A stretch of DNA of 64,000 nucleotides from Ailurus styani (lineage: Eukaryota > Chordata > Mammalia > Carnivora > Ailuridae): NCBI GenBank assembly GCA_002007465.1, contig LNAC01000102.1:1665703-1729702 (forward strand). Reading direction: 5' to 3'. Every line of letters starts with the position of its first letter. Positions within the stretch are counted from its first letter, which is position 1. Below are positions 12,085 through 21,585 of the stretch, in pieces. Below the pieces are notes generated by a model, which worked only from the letters and a program-made list of their open reading frames with translations, searched no databases and was not told the origin of the DNA. Position numbers and translations under genes: made by a program.

Positions 12085-12228
12085 AGCCTTGGTTCAACCC
12101 CCTATCCAACTATTCACTAACAGTGTGACTGTGGATGAAAATTTGCCCTCTAGCAGCTTCAGGTTTCTAATTTAGAAAAGGATAATGATAGTTTCTTTCT
12201 CTATTTCACAGGGATTGTTGTGGGTATT
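12085..12228 (+). repeat. MIR SINE, interrupted by a CAN SINE
   Basis: MIR order is kept: 'ccttggttcaaccccct', 'acagtgtgactgtgga', 'tttctaatttagaaaaggat' and the 'cacagggattgttgtggg' block, after which the SINE at 12229 interrupts it. Confidence 0.7.
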
Positions 12229-12432
12229 TAAAAGATTTTTTAAATTTTTATTTATTTATTTTAGTGAGGAAAAACAGAAAGAGAGCTGGAGGAGGGGCAG
12301 AGGGAGAGAAAAGACAAGATTCCCTGCTGAGCATGGAGCCCAACACAGGGCTCCATCTCACAACCCTGAGATCATGACCTGAGCTGAAACCAAGAGTTGG
12401 ACATTTAACCAACTGAGCTACCCAGATGCCCC
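12229..12432 (-). mobile_element. CAN SINE, older subtype
   Basis: Contains 'aagagttggacatttaacca', the older head variant. Target duplication tgttgtgggtatt / tgttgtggatatt (one mismatch) at 12216-12228 and 12433-12445. Confidence 0.95.
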
Positions 12433-12461
12433 TGTTGTGGATATTATAAAAAAAGAGAGAG

Positions 12462-12589
12462 GGGTGCCTGGGTGGCTTAATCAGTTAAGCATCTGACTCT
12501 TGATGTTGGCTCAGGTGTTGATATCAGAGTCATGATTTCAAGTCCCCTATTGGGCTCTGTTTTGGGCATGGAGCCAACTTAAAAAAAAA
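12462..12589 (+). mobile_element. CAN SINE, older subtype, short
   Basis: Head 'gggtgcctgggtggcttaat' with 'tctgactcttgatgttggct', then a shortened body that goes straight to poly(A) at 12581 without the CT-rich tract. It lies about 30 bases from the preceding minus-strand copy, making a close inverted pair. Confidence 0.9.
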
Positions 12590-13104
12590 TGTTGAGAGAA
12601 CTCTTGCATTAGAAAGTGCCTTTAAAATACCAAACTACTGTACAAATCATAAGATTGTTTTTTAAGGCCTGAATGTTGAATAGTGAGTAGCACTGTGTTG
12701 CATTTAGAAAAGAGAAAATATAATCTTTTATTTGTTGTGTTTCCTCTCATCCAGTTTCTAAGGTGCTGCTTATTATGATAACCAGAAGTTGTCCAAATTC
12801 ATGGCATGGTAATCCAAGATATATGGAGTGAATATTTCATTTTTTTGCTTGTCTATTTAAAGGGAAATACCTGTCTCAAACCAAATAAAGTACAATCTTT
12901 GATAATTTGTCCTTTTATTTGTTGTTGTTGTTGTTGAGAGGGGTGAATTTGGCTTTTAACATTTCCTGCAGGGGCAAGTCCAAATTGGGACTGAGAAAGT
13001 GAAGACTAAGCTCTAGAAGGAAGGTGCCAAAAATGAAATTACTAAAATAATGGGAGAAAAGTATTTTCCTATTTATAATAAATAAGTAACACTTTTTAAA
13101 CTTT
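12590..13104. other. Single-copy sequence with (GTT)n
   Basis: A (GTT)n run lies at 12920-12936. Nothing else is recognised. Confidence 0.4.
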
Positions 13105-13290
13105 ATCTTGAGCTAGGTACTCCCCTAAGACCTTATCTAATTTTTGCAATGTCTTTCTAAGGAAGGTATTATTCCTGTTTACAGAAGAAGAAACTGAGGT
13201 GAATAGACTTTAAATCATTTGCCCAAGGTTACGTAGTAAGGGGTGGAGCTGTGATACAAACCCAGGCTCTCTCAACCACTCTGGTAGTCT
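13105..13290 (-). repeat. MIR SINE fragment
   Basis: Well-kept reverse MIR: 'gaaggtattattcctgttta', 'aagaagaaactgaggtga', 'tttgcccaaggttacgtagt' and 'aaacccaggctctctcaacc'. Confidence 0.85.
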
Positions 13291-13535
13291 CTGATAAATA
13301 TAAGACCACCATCTGCCAAGCTAAGAAGAGATGGTTATGCAATGTCTTGCCAAAAGCTTAAGGTTTTGCATAGCAGTTTTGGAAGCTGATACTAGTTATT
13401 CTTGGATATCTTATTTGCAGATCTATATCAGAGTTTTGGTATCAGATAAGATTTGGAATAAAAAAATATAGATAGCATTAGGCTGAGATGAGATACATGC
13501 TCATAGGAGAAGCAGTCTTTGCACATTTGGTCTTT

Positions 13536-13734
13536 TTTTTTAATATTTTATTTATTTATTTGACACAAAGAGAGAAATTACAAGTAGGCAGAGAGGCAGG
13601 CAGAGAGACAGGGAGATGAGGAAGCAGGCTCCCTGCTGAGCAGAGAGCCCGATGCGGGCCTCGGTCCCAGGACGCTGAGATCATGACCTGAGCCGAAAGC
13701 AGAGGCTTTAACCCACTGAGCCACCCGGGTGCCC
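13536..13734 (-). mobile_element. CAN SINE, young copy
   Basis: Perfect 15-bp target duplication gcacatttggtcttt at 13521-13535 and 13735-13749. Its right duplication abuts the left duplication of the next SINE, so the two copies are almost back to back in the same orientation. Confidence 0.97.
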
Positions 13735-13767
13735 GCACATTTGGTCTTTGACAATGCAGTTTTATTT

Positions 13768-13974
13768 ATTTATTTATTTTTTCAAAGATTTTATTTTATT
13801 TATTTATTTGACAGAGAGAGAAAGAGTGATAGCACAAGCCAGGAGACAAAGGGAGAGGGAGAAGCAGGCTCTCTGTTGAGCATGGAGTCCAATGCAGGGC
13901 TTGATCCCAGGACCTTGGGATCATGACCTGAGCTGAAGGCAGTTGCTTAACCAACTGAGCCATATAGGCATCCC
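13768..13974 (-). mobile_element. CAN SINE
   Basis: Target duplication gacaatgcagttttattt / gacgatgcagttttattt (one mismatch) at 13750-13767 and 13975-13992. The A-tail side is enlarged with TTTA repeats. Confidence 0.96.
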
Positions 13975-13992
13975 GACGATGCAGTTTTATTT

Positions 13993-14109
13993 TAACAATT
14001 ACTTATTGAGCATTTGCTATAGCAGGCATCACAAAAATATCTCTTTTCCTCCCAATAGTGCTTAGAACTTGGGAAGGGAGTCTTTTAAGAATGACTATGT
14101 CATATCTGC
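13993..14109. other. Single-copy sequence
   Basis: Nothing recognised. Confidence 0.35.
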
Positions 14110-14500
14110 ATCATTTTACATAGTTGCTCTACATTTTTGAAGACCAAAGGAAAAAGGTTAGTCTAGGAAGCTAGAAAATGAAGATGAATTTGATTCGGAT
14201 ATACTACTTATGACTAAAGAACATGGCAGGAAACTCATGTAGCCCCAGTTCTGTGAACCCACTGACTGAAATGAAGATGAGCTTACATCAGATGTTGTAC
14301 CACATGACATCTTGCAATGGCCTAAGATACTTTGGCCTGAAGCCTGAGTCAGAAACACTGAATTATTTGAACTATGCCATGATGGACAGCAAAAGGGCCT
14401 TTATTTGAAATACTGTGAAAGTGGAATGCCACTGCAATAAATGGGAAGCCCTTATGCTGTAAAAATTCCCTTAGCATTCTCAAGGGACAGAGCACTACAG
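14110..14500 (+). pseudogene. Possible degraded coding-like segment (unidentified)
   Basis: Plus-strand translation from about 14165 gives an acidic, protein-like run containing DEFDSDILLMTKEHG, then stops, then DELTSDVVPHDILQWPKI. After an apparent frame change follows a run with ESETLNYLNYAMMDSKRAFI. The pieces look like a retrocopied coding fragment broken by stops and indels, but I recognise no parent gene. There is no clear poly(A) tail, although AATAAA occurs in this segment at about 14437. It could equally be chance, so confidence is low. Confidence 0.25.
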
Positions 14501-15666
14501 CTCAGGGGAAAGGAAGAACACACTAATGGACTTTCCTCTTCACCTCTTAGGTCAGCATCACTCCTGATATAGTCATTGCTTTTGAACCCTTAATTTTCCC
14601 TAGGGAATTGCTGTATTTTTGCTTCTCTTTACTTTTGCCTCACATATTTTTTTTTCCTTTCAAGAAACTAGAAAGGGATATTTCATGTTATTTCTCGTTA
14701 GCATTTACGAAAAGACTGTCAATAGTGTTCAAATATCTGTGAAGCATTTCACCAGGTGATTCGTATTAAGTAGGAGCATTTGGTGGTAATTATGTATTTA
14801 AAATGTTCTAGAAGAGGATCAAATGACTGGCTGAGCTCTCTGTGATCTGAAGTATAGGGAAACATTCATTTCATATTCCTTTTATTGCCAATGATATCCA
14901 GTTGAACTACCACTCTACTTTTTCTTGTCTTCACCAAAATAGTTAAAAAAAGTAATCTATACATAGTCTGTCCTTTCTTCACTTCCCATTTCCTCAGATA
15001 CTGGTGTCAGGCTCTGCCACTACATAGAAATTTCCCTTTAAAAACTTGAATTACTAAATGATTTTTTTTTTATTTATCCTCCTCCATCACCTTGTATTTC
15101 ACAATATTGACAACCTTTTCCACTTTGGAAGAGTTACCTCTTGCTTCTGTTTTGATACACGTTCATATTTCTCCTACCCCATTCCTTCTCCCTTCTTACT
15201 GGAGGAAAATGTCCAGATTATGGACGAATAGTTGGTTCTTTTTGTATCTGTGACAATTCAAGGAAGGGTGGAGAGATAAGAATCTGAAGATGTCCTGGTG
15301 CTTTCTTGGACCCTTCAGACTTTAGGAGAAATCCCATAGAGTTCATGGAGGGTCCCCAAGTACTCCTGCCCTGTTGTGCATTTGGGGCTATAACTTAGAT
15401 TAGCTTCTTCCCCACCGTGAGTGTTGTTGAGATTGCTAGGAAGTTTCCCAGGCTCTGGAGGTGGCAGGAACAACTCATCTCTAGTTCTGGAAAGTCTTAG
15501 GAACAGTTTACCTTCTTATAGCATCCTTGATATAGTTTGAATACCTCACAGCCATGATCTGATCTCCATCTCAGAGTTGTCCTCTCACACAACAAATGGA
15601 AGACAGTGTTAATAAAAGTGGCCTTTCTTACTTTAACAAGACCTGGAAGGGAATTTTAGTTACTTG
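14501..15666. other. Single-copy sequence
   Basis: No gene or repeat family recognised; a poly(T) run occurs at about 15062-15071. Confidence 0.4.
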
Positions 15667-15683
15667 TTCACCTGCATGTTTCT

Positions 15684-15946
15684 TCTTTCTTTTCTTTTTT
15701 TTTATTTACATGCAGCATCTCCTAGTTTTATTTTATTTTTTTCAGTGATCCAAGATTCATTGTTTATGCACCACACCTAGTGCTCCATGCAATATGTGCT
15801 CTCCTTAATACCCACCACCAGGCTCACCCATCCTCCGCCCCAGAAAACCTCAGTTTGTTTCTCAGAGTCCACAGTCTCTCATGGTTCATCTCCCCTTCTC
15901 ATTTACCCCAATTCACTTTTCCCTCCCTTCCCCTAGAGTCCTCCAT
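15684..15946 (-). mobile_element. 5'-truncated L1, 3' UTR only
   Basis: Read on the minus strand, the sequence matches the carnivore L1 3' UTR: 'gagactgtggactctgagaa', 'gtggtgggtattaaggagag' and 'ggtgtggtgcataaacaatg', ending in AATAAAATAAAA and further A-rich sequence. A perfect 17-bp target duplication, ttcacctgcatgtttct, lies at 15667-15683 and 15947-15963. The insertion is only about 260 bp. The 61-codon plus-strand frame across it is antisense to the L1. Confidence 0.93.
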
Positions 15947-15963
15947 TTCACCTGCATGTTTCT

Positions 15964-18523
15964 GAGGGGATTATAAGGAAGAGTGAAATTATATAATCAG
16001 GCAGAAATAGGAAATGCTTTACACTATATTGACAGCGTTATCTTGAAACCATTGATTATAGGAATGGACAAAAGTTTGGAAAACTGTATTTTTATTAGGC
16101 AGGGAATTTCATAGAATTATCACATTCAGGTTTTCTGTTACTTCCATGTAAGACTGGCTATATAATTACAAATGTGAGGCAGATGCTATGCAACAACAAT
16201 TTCTTTCCTTCTTATATAATCCTGAATTTGTTGTAAAGCAATGTGCCATTGTCTAATCCAATCATGACAGTGCTATTCTTTGCCATAAAGTCAGTCTCCC
16301 ACACTCCCTTTTAGTTAGAAGGGTTCACTTGACCCAATTCTACCCAGTGCCACAAAAAGTGAATTTTCCTGTAGGGTTGTAGAAAGAAATTTTTCTCCCT
16401 GTTAAAAAGGAGAAAGTAGCTTGGCTACCAGTTTGTTCAGGCCTGTGACTGTGGTCATGATGCTTGGACTTTTGAGACTGTTAGACAGTAAACACTAAAC
16501 TTGCTAATGTGCCAATGATGTTTGATAGAAAGGATGAAAAAAAAATCTGAGTCTTGAGGTCCAGAGTCCAGGCCCACCCTTGCCTATCTATATCTAAACT
16601 TCTTATTAAGCAAAAAATCCAATGTCCTACTTGTTCTTCCTTGATTATTCATTTATTGTAAGAAGCATAAGAAATTGTGGGCATAAGAGGCAGCCTTGTC
16701 TTGGTCATGATCATCAATAATGCTTTCTTATAAAAATATTCACTTGGATTTCCTTGAATATATTCTGCTCTGTAATCTTTTAAAATATGTTCTCATAAAT
16801 TCTTAGTCAATTTTTAAAAATATTTTATAGGAATTTAGTTGTTCATCACAAATTTATATAAAATAATAAAGATCTCGTGAGTACATAGGAACTATTGGGG
16901 TTATATCATGTGAAGGCTATATCTGCCTATTAATAAATAATAGTATTATATTCCTTAATATTTGTTAACAAATTAATATTTGTTCCAGAATACCCTGATG
17001 TAGTAGGAAAAGAGTACATTTATTTTCTCTTGATCTAGCTGTTATGTAAGCTTTTCCCTGTTGGAAGGGAAGAAAGTAAGAAGAAAGTAAAGGTGGAGTA
17101 TTTCATATTAATTTTTTATTGAATAAAAAGTCAAAACAATGCATTTCCATGTCTTTTTACGTGTACTCCATTTTGTCTCCCTTTTATCTACTTTCAGTTA
17201 TAACCATTGAACCTTAATAGAACTTACAAGACAAACTTTGTTTTCTTCTTTTCTAGACTATATTAATAGAATGAAACCATGGAGGTGTTTCTATTTTGCT
17301 AGATTTAATTTTATTGTTTCATTTTATCCTTTGCTCTTTGTAAGTTGACAGTATGATGTGTTGTTAATTCATAATGTGTTTATTAACTGGCATAGTAGCT
17401 TTTGTCAATATTTGAGCTCTCAGTGCTCCTTAATTTTAGAAGAGCTGCCACTTTTTAGTGATTATGGCCATACTCAACTCCAGATTTTGTGCTAATAATA
17501 TTTTCTTCCCCTTCTGTGACACTAGTATTTTAGGTTTGTATCAATCCTAAACTGCTGATTCAAGTGGAAGAATAAAAAAGGCTAGTCACATTTAAGAGTT
17601 AAGACCATCATTTACATTATCTATCTTATGAAGCCATGTAGATTTTTTTCATTGCTGTTGTGCTGGGAGAACACTGATAAAGATAACCAGAAGCATGAGC
17701 AAACCAACCGTTTGCCTGTTTACTGGAAAAAATGCTCTATTGCCATACATCTCTTGTGAGGTTGCTATCACGATGGATTATCTTTACTTCAGACTCCTTC
17801 ACTGCCAAGGACCCTGTTGTTGCCTCTTCTAACTTACCCCTATACATCATGGGTTTGATAGAGGAATTCAAAAGAGATCAGGCCATTTCTCATCCCCACG
17901 TCTTCCATTTCTCTGTAAATTGTCTCTGATGCACAAACATGGAAATGTTAGGGAATTCTAAAGGAATATATTTTCCCATAATTTTAGTAATAATATTTGG
18001 ACAAACATTGAGACTAAAGATTTTTCTTATCCACACTCTCTATTCCACAACATTTTGGCTTTAAGTTTACATGGTATACATCTTAAGGGTGAGGCTTTGT
18101 AGTGAGAAAGACAGTATGGTAAGCTTTAAATGACTGATGGAAAGGAGCGTGAGCATGGGTGAGATTCTTTTAAAGGCCTGGAAAATAAGAGAAAGGGTGG
18201 AGGACTTTTATCGTGTGTGGATTATTATTATGTAAATGTAAAAGCAGTTAGGATTCTTGGTGGCCCATTCTTAACACAATGGTTCCTTCTGTGTAGTGTA
18301 TTTGTATTATTTATTTTCTAGCATCCGGCCTTACCGTTTGATTTTTGTTACTTACTCCAAGAGCAGAGGGTTCTCTCCACCTGGTTCTTCACCTTCATAT
18401 AGGTGAAAGGCTCCCCTTGCTAGAGTAGCTTCACATTTTATACATATGTTTGAAAAGAACTCAATGTCTCCCTCATAATCTACTGAAAACATTTATAAAA
18501 ATTTTTGAGGATGATCTACATTT
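15964..18523. other. AT-rich single-copy sequence
   Basis: No gene is supported. The part at 16250-16500 is less AT-rich and may be an old repeat of unknown family. Confidence 0.4.
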
Positions 18524-18693
18524 ATTTTTTTAAAGGACTTCATTTATTTGAGAGACAGAGAGAGAACACCAGTGGTGGGGGGGGACAGAGAGGGAGAAGC
18601 AGACTCTCTGCTGAGCAAGGAGCCTGATGCAGGGCTTGATCCCAGAACTTGAGCCAAACACAGACTTAACTGACTGAGCCACCTAGGCACCCC
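18524..18693 (-). mobile_element. CAN SINE, older copy with internal deletion
   Basis: Carries the purine tract, 'gcttgatcccagaacttgag' (part of the 'gatcatgacc' box is deleted) and the 'gagccacctaggcacccc' end. It is the first of three SINEs in a row. Confidence 0.93.
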
Positions 18694-18704
18694 TTAGATT
18701 TCTT

Positions 18705-18899
18705 TTTTTTTTTAAGATTTTTATTTATTTGACACAGAGAGAGAGAGAGAGATCACAAGTAGGCAGAGGCAGGCAGAGAGAGAGGGAAGCAGGCTCCCCG
18801 CTGAGCAGAGAGCCCAATGTGGGGCTCGATCCCAGGACTCTGAGATCATGACCTGAGCGGAAGGCAGAGGCTTAACCCACTGAGCCACCCAGGCACCCC
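18705..18899 (-). mobile_element. CAN SINE, young copy
   Basis: Full-length minus-strand copy. The target duplication tagatttcttt lies at about 18695-18705 and 18900-18910. A third copy of the same target word follows the next SINE. Confidence 0.95.
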
Positions 18900-18910
18900 T
18901 AGATTTCTTT

Positions 18911-19063
18911 CTTTTTCTTTTTTTTTTTAAGATTTTATTTATTTATTTGACACAAAGAGAAAGATTACAAGTAGGCGGAGAGGCAGGCAGAGAGAGAGAG
19001 GGAAGCAGGGAGCCTGATGCGGGGCTAGATCCCAGGACCCTGAGATCATGACCTGAGCCAAAG
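18911..19063 (-). mobile_element. CAN SINE, 5'-truncated with internal deletion
   Basis: It has poly(T) and purine tract, but lacks the usual 'ctccctgctgagcagaga' stretch and ends at 'gacctgagccaaag' without the 'gccacccaggcgcc' head. It is bounded by tagatttctt at 18900-18909 and 19064-19073, so truncation occurred at insertion. Confidence 0.93.
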
Positions 19064-19073
19064 TAGATTTCTT

Positions 19074-19261
19074 GATATATTACTTAATTGTTTGCTCCTC
19101 ACACAAAGCAAAAAGGTATATGTTAAATTTCAAAATCTTATTGATAATACTACAATCACATTTTGCTCAGCACATTACTTGGAGCCTCAAATTATAGCTC
19201 TATTTTATTCAATAAAAGAATATACATTCTCATTGTAACATGCCTACTACTTAATAAGAGG
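19074..19261. other. Single-copy sequence
   Basis: Nothing recognised between neighbouring SINEs. Confidence 0.4.
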
Positions 19262-19274
19262 CATGAATGTCTTT

Positions 19275-19476
19275 TTTTTTTTTTAATGATTTTATTTATT
19301 TATTTGACACAGAGAGAGAGAGATCACAAGTAGGCAGAGAGGCAAGCAGAGGGAGAAGGGAAAGCAGGCTCCCTGCTGAGCAGAGAGCCTGATGCGGAGC
19401 TCGATTCCCGGACCCTGGGATCATGACCCGAGCCGAAGGCAGAGGCTTAAACTACTGAGCCGCCCAGGTGCCACGT
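19275..19476 (-). mobile_element. CAN SINE, young copy
   Basis: Perfect 13-bp target duplication catgaatgtcttt at 19262-19274 and 19477-19489. Full-length apart from a slightly altered head end ('cgcccaggtgccacg'). Confidence 0.97.
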
Positions 19477-19489
19477 CATGAATGTCTTT

Positions 19490-19753
19490 GAGTTCATATT
19501 CTTATTATGTCTGAAGGATGAGAGGAAGATTTGGCTACTTCTCAAGTAGTTTATCATAGAAGAGTTCAAGAATGTCTGGGTTCACTTCTTGAAGATGCCT
19601 GTCAACAACAAGATGACTCTGTGGGGCAACAAGAGAATACGCTGGGCAGGAGGCAGACTTGCATTGCTTGTTTTCTTCCATCCTGTCTTAGGGGGCCTGT
19701 ACTGTCTCTTCTCTGCTCTTTTCAATAAATAGCATTTAGGCTAAAAAAAAAAT
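19490..19753 (+). pseudogene. Possible polyadenylated retrocopy tail (unidentified)
   Basis: About 260 bases of ordinary base composition end with an AATAAA signal at 19724-19729 and, 13 bases later, a run of ten A. This is the arrangement expected at the 3' end of a processed transcript copy. A 65-codon frame (19531-19728) ends at the polyadenylation signal, but it matches nothing I know. No convincing target duplication is visible ('ttcttatta' occurs on both sides but not at the exact ends). Confidence 0.3.
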
Positions 19754-20439
19754 GAATGGGTGGGTTCTTATTAGAGATCTCTGTCTTGGAGGTACATAGT
19801 TGTTGTAATCACTCTAGTTAGTATATCTCAAACATTTTTGACCATAAACTGTGGAAGATAGGTATCTAACCTTGTGATCTGGTGTACCTATGAATTCACA
19901 CACATGTGTGTGCACACACACACACACGAAACAAAGGTTTTATCAAATAATCATACTATTATATGTAATACTTTCCAATATTGAATATTGTCATATTATT
20001 TTCTATAGATATAGACGAAGATATGTATTTCTTTAAAATAAGCTGGTCAAACAGATTAAATTGCTTTTACCCACAATGGGTTGTGATGCACAGTTTGGAA
20101 AACACCAGTAATAGCCTCTCATAGTTCATGTGCTGGACTTCTTGGAGCCATAAAATTTTATGTATTAATGTGTGGATTTGTTTTTCTGGAGATAGGGTTC
20201 TTAGGTTTTATCTGGTTTGCAAAATGTCTATGGCCCCTGATATAAAGATACATAAAGGCTCATTAGGCCTAACCTCTCAACTCTCATTTCTTTCCCCTTT
20301 TTTAGTGTGATTGGTTTTCCTCTTATTTTTATTCTACTCCCTTAGCTTCATGAAGATCATGTCCATCCTAAAAGTTCCTCATGGATAAAGGAATCATATA
20401 TGCTGTTTTTTCACCCATATGATAATAGCAATAATATGA
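19754..20439. other. Single-copy sequence with (CA/TG)n
   Basis: A mixed CA/TG microsatellite lies at about 19898-19928. The rest is unassigned. Confidence 0.4.
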
Positions 20440-20630
20440 GTAATAACCATGTATTTAAAATCTGTTCTTTGTTAAGAATTGTTTTGGGAACTTTAAATGT
20501 TTTATCTTAAATTCACGTAGTAAATGCTGCAAGGAACTCTTCTTATCCACATTTTTCATAGGTAAAATTTGAGACTGAGATAGGGTAAGTAATTTGCCCA
20601 AAGTCTCACAGGGTAGAGAAGGATTCCAAA
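20440..20630 (-). repeat. MIR SINE fragment
   Basis: Reverse MIR pattern: 'ttcttatccacatttttcat', 'gtaagtaatttgcccaaagt' and 'ctcacagggtagagaaggat'. Confidence 0.75.
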
Positions 20631-20720
20631 ACAGATTCATGAGACTTTAAGCAAATATATTGCTTCCTTCCAAGTATCTGGATTACTGGGAGATTGTTAT
20701 CATTATAGGTGTGTATTTTT

Positions 20721-20921
20721 TTAAAAGATTTTATTTATTTATTTAACACAGAGAGAGAGAGAGAGAGGTTACAAGTAGGCAGAGAGGCAGGCAGAGAGGG
20801 AGAGGAGAAAGCAGGCTCCCCGCTGAGCAGGGAGCCCCATGCAGGCCTCGATCCCAGGACACTGAGATCATGACCTGTGCCGAAGGCAGAGGCTTTAATC
20901 CACTGAGCCACCCAGGTGCCC
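20721..20921 (-). mobile_element. CAN SINE, young copy
   Basis: Perfect 15-bp target duplication taggtgtgtattttt at 20706-20720 and 20922-20936. Confidence 0.97.
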
Positions 20922-20936
20922 TAGGTGTGTATTTTT

Positions 20937-21394
20937 CAGTCGACTCAGGGATTGAGATTGTAAACAAGATAATTTAGCTGTATATGGGCTAGTATACAAG
21001 GTGGGGGCAAGAGGCTTACTCTAGGGAGTGTAACCATTGAAAAAGCCCCCAGCTGCAGCGTTAGCCTGAAGGAACTACTCATTTTAATAGGCTCAGGCTC
21101 AACACTTCTGAGTCTGGATTTCTGAAACTGACCCTTTTGTATCCATAGACTCATAGAGCCAGTTTCTCATATCTGTGAGCAGAGCTGCAGTCAGATGAAG
21201 GGAAATAGCCTTTCAGATTGTCTCTGGAACCTGCTCTTACTCTGTAGCAGATTTTCTTTCAAACAATCATAGACAAGTGATTCTATAGAGTGATTAATAT
21301 TGTCAAGAGATTTGTTAAAAAGAAGTCATAGGAATTGTGGTAAGATAGCATAATTCATTGCCCTTTGATCATGTGATTTTAGAGCAAACTCTGA
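20937..21394. other. Single-copy sequence
   Basis: No gene or repeat recognised. Confidence 0.4.
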
Positions 21395-21585
21395 TGCTTT
21401 TGAGTGCTTCCTCTGTGCCACGGACTCTCCGAAGATGAATTAGTTTCTTTCATCAGAAACATTTGCACGTACAGATGGGGAAACTAAGGCAAAAGAACCA
21501 TAAGCAATTTGCCCAAGGCTGCACAGCTCCTAAGGGGTGAAGCCAGGATCATAAGCCTGTGCTCTAACCTGTAATTCACACAACC
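21395..21585 (-). repeat. MIR SINE fragment
   Basis: Contains 'gatggggaaactaaggcaaa', 'aatttgcccaaggctgcaca' and 'gtgaagccaggatcataagc', the reverse MIR order. Confidence 0.85.
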
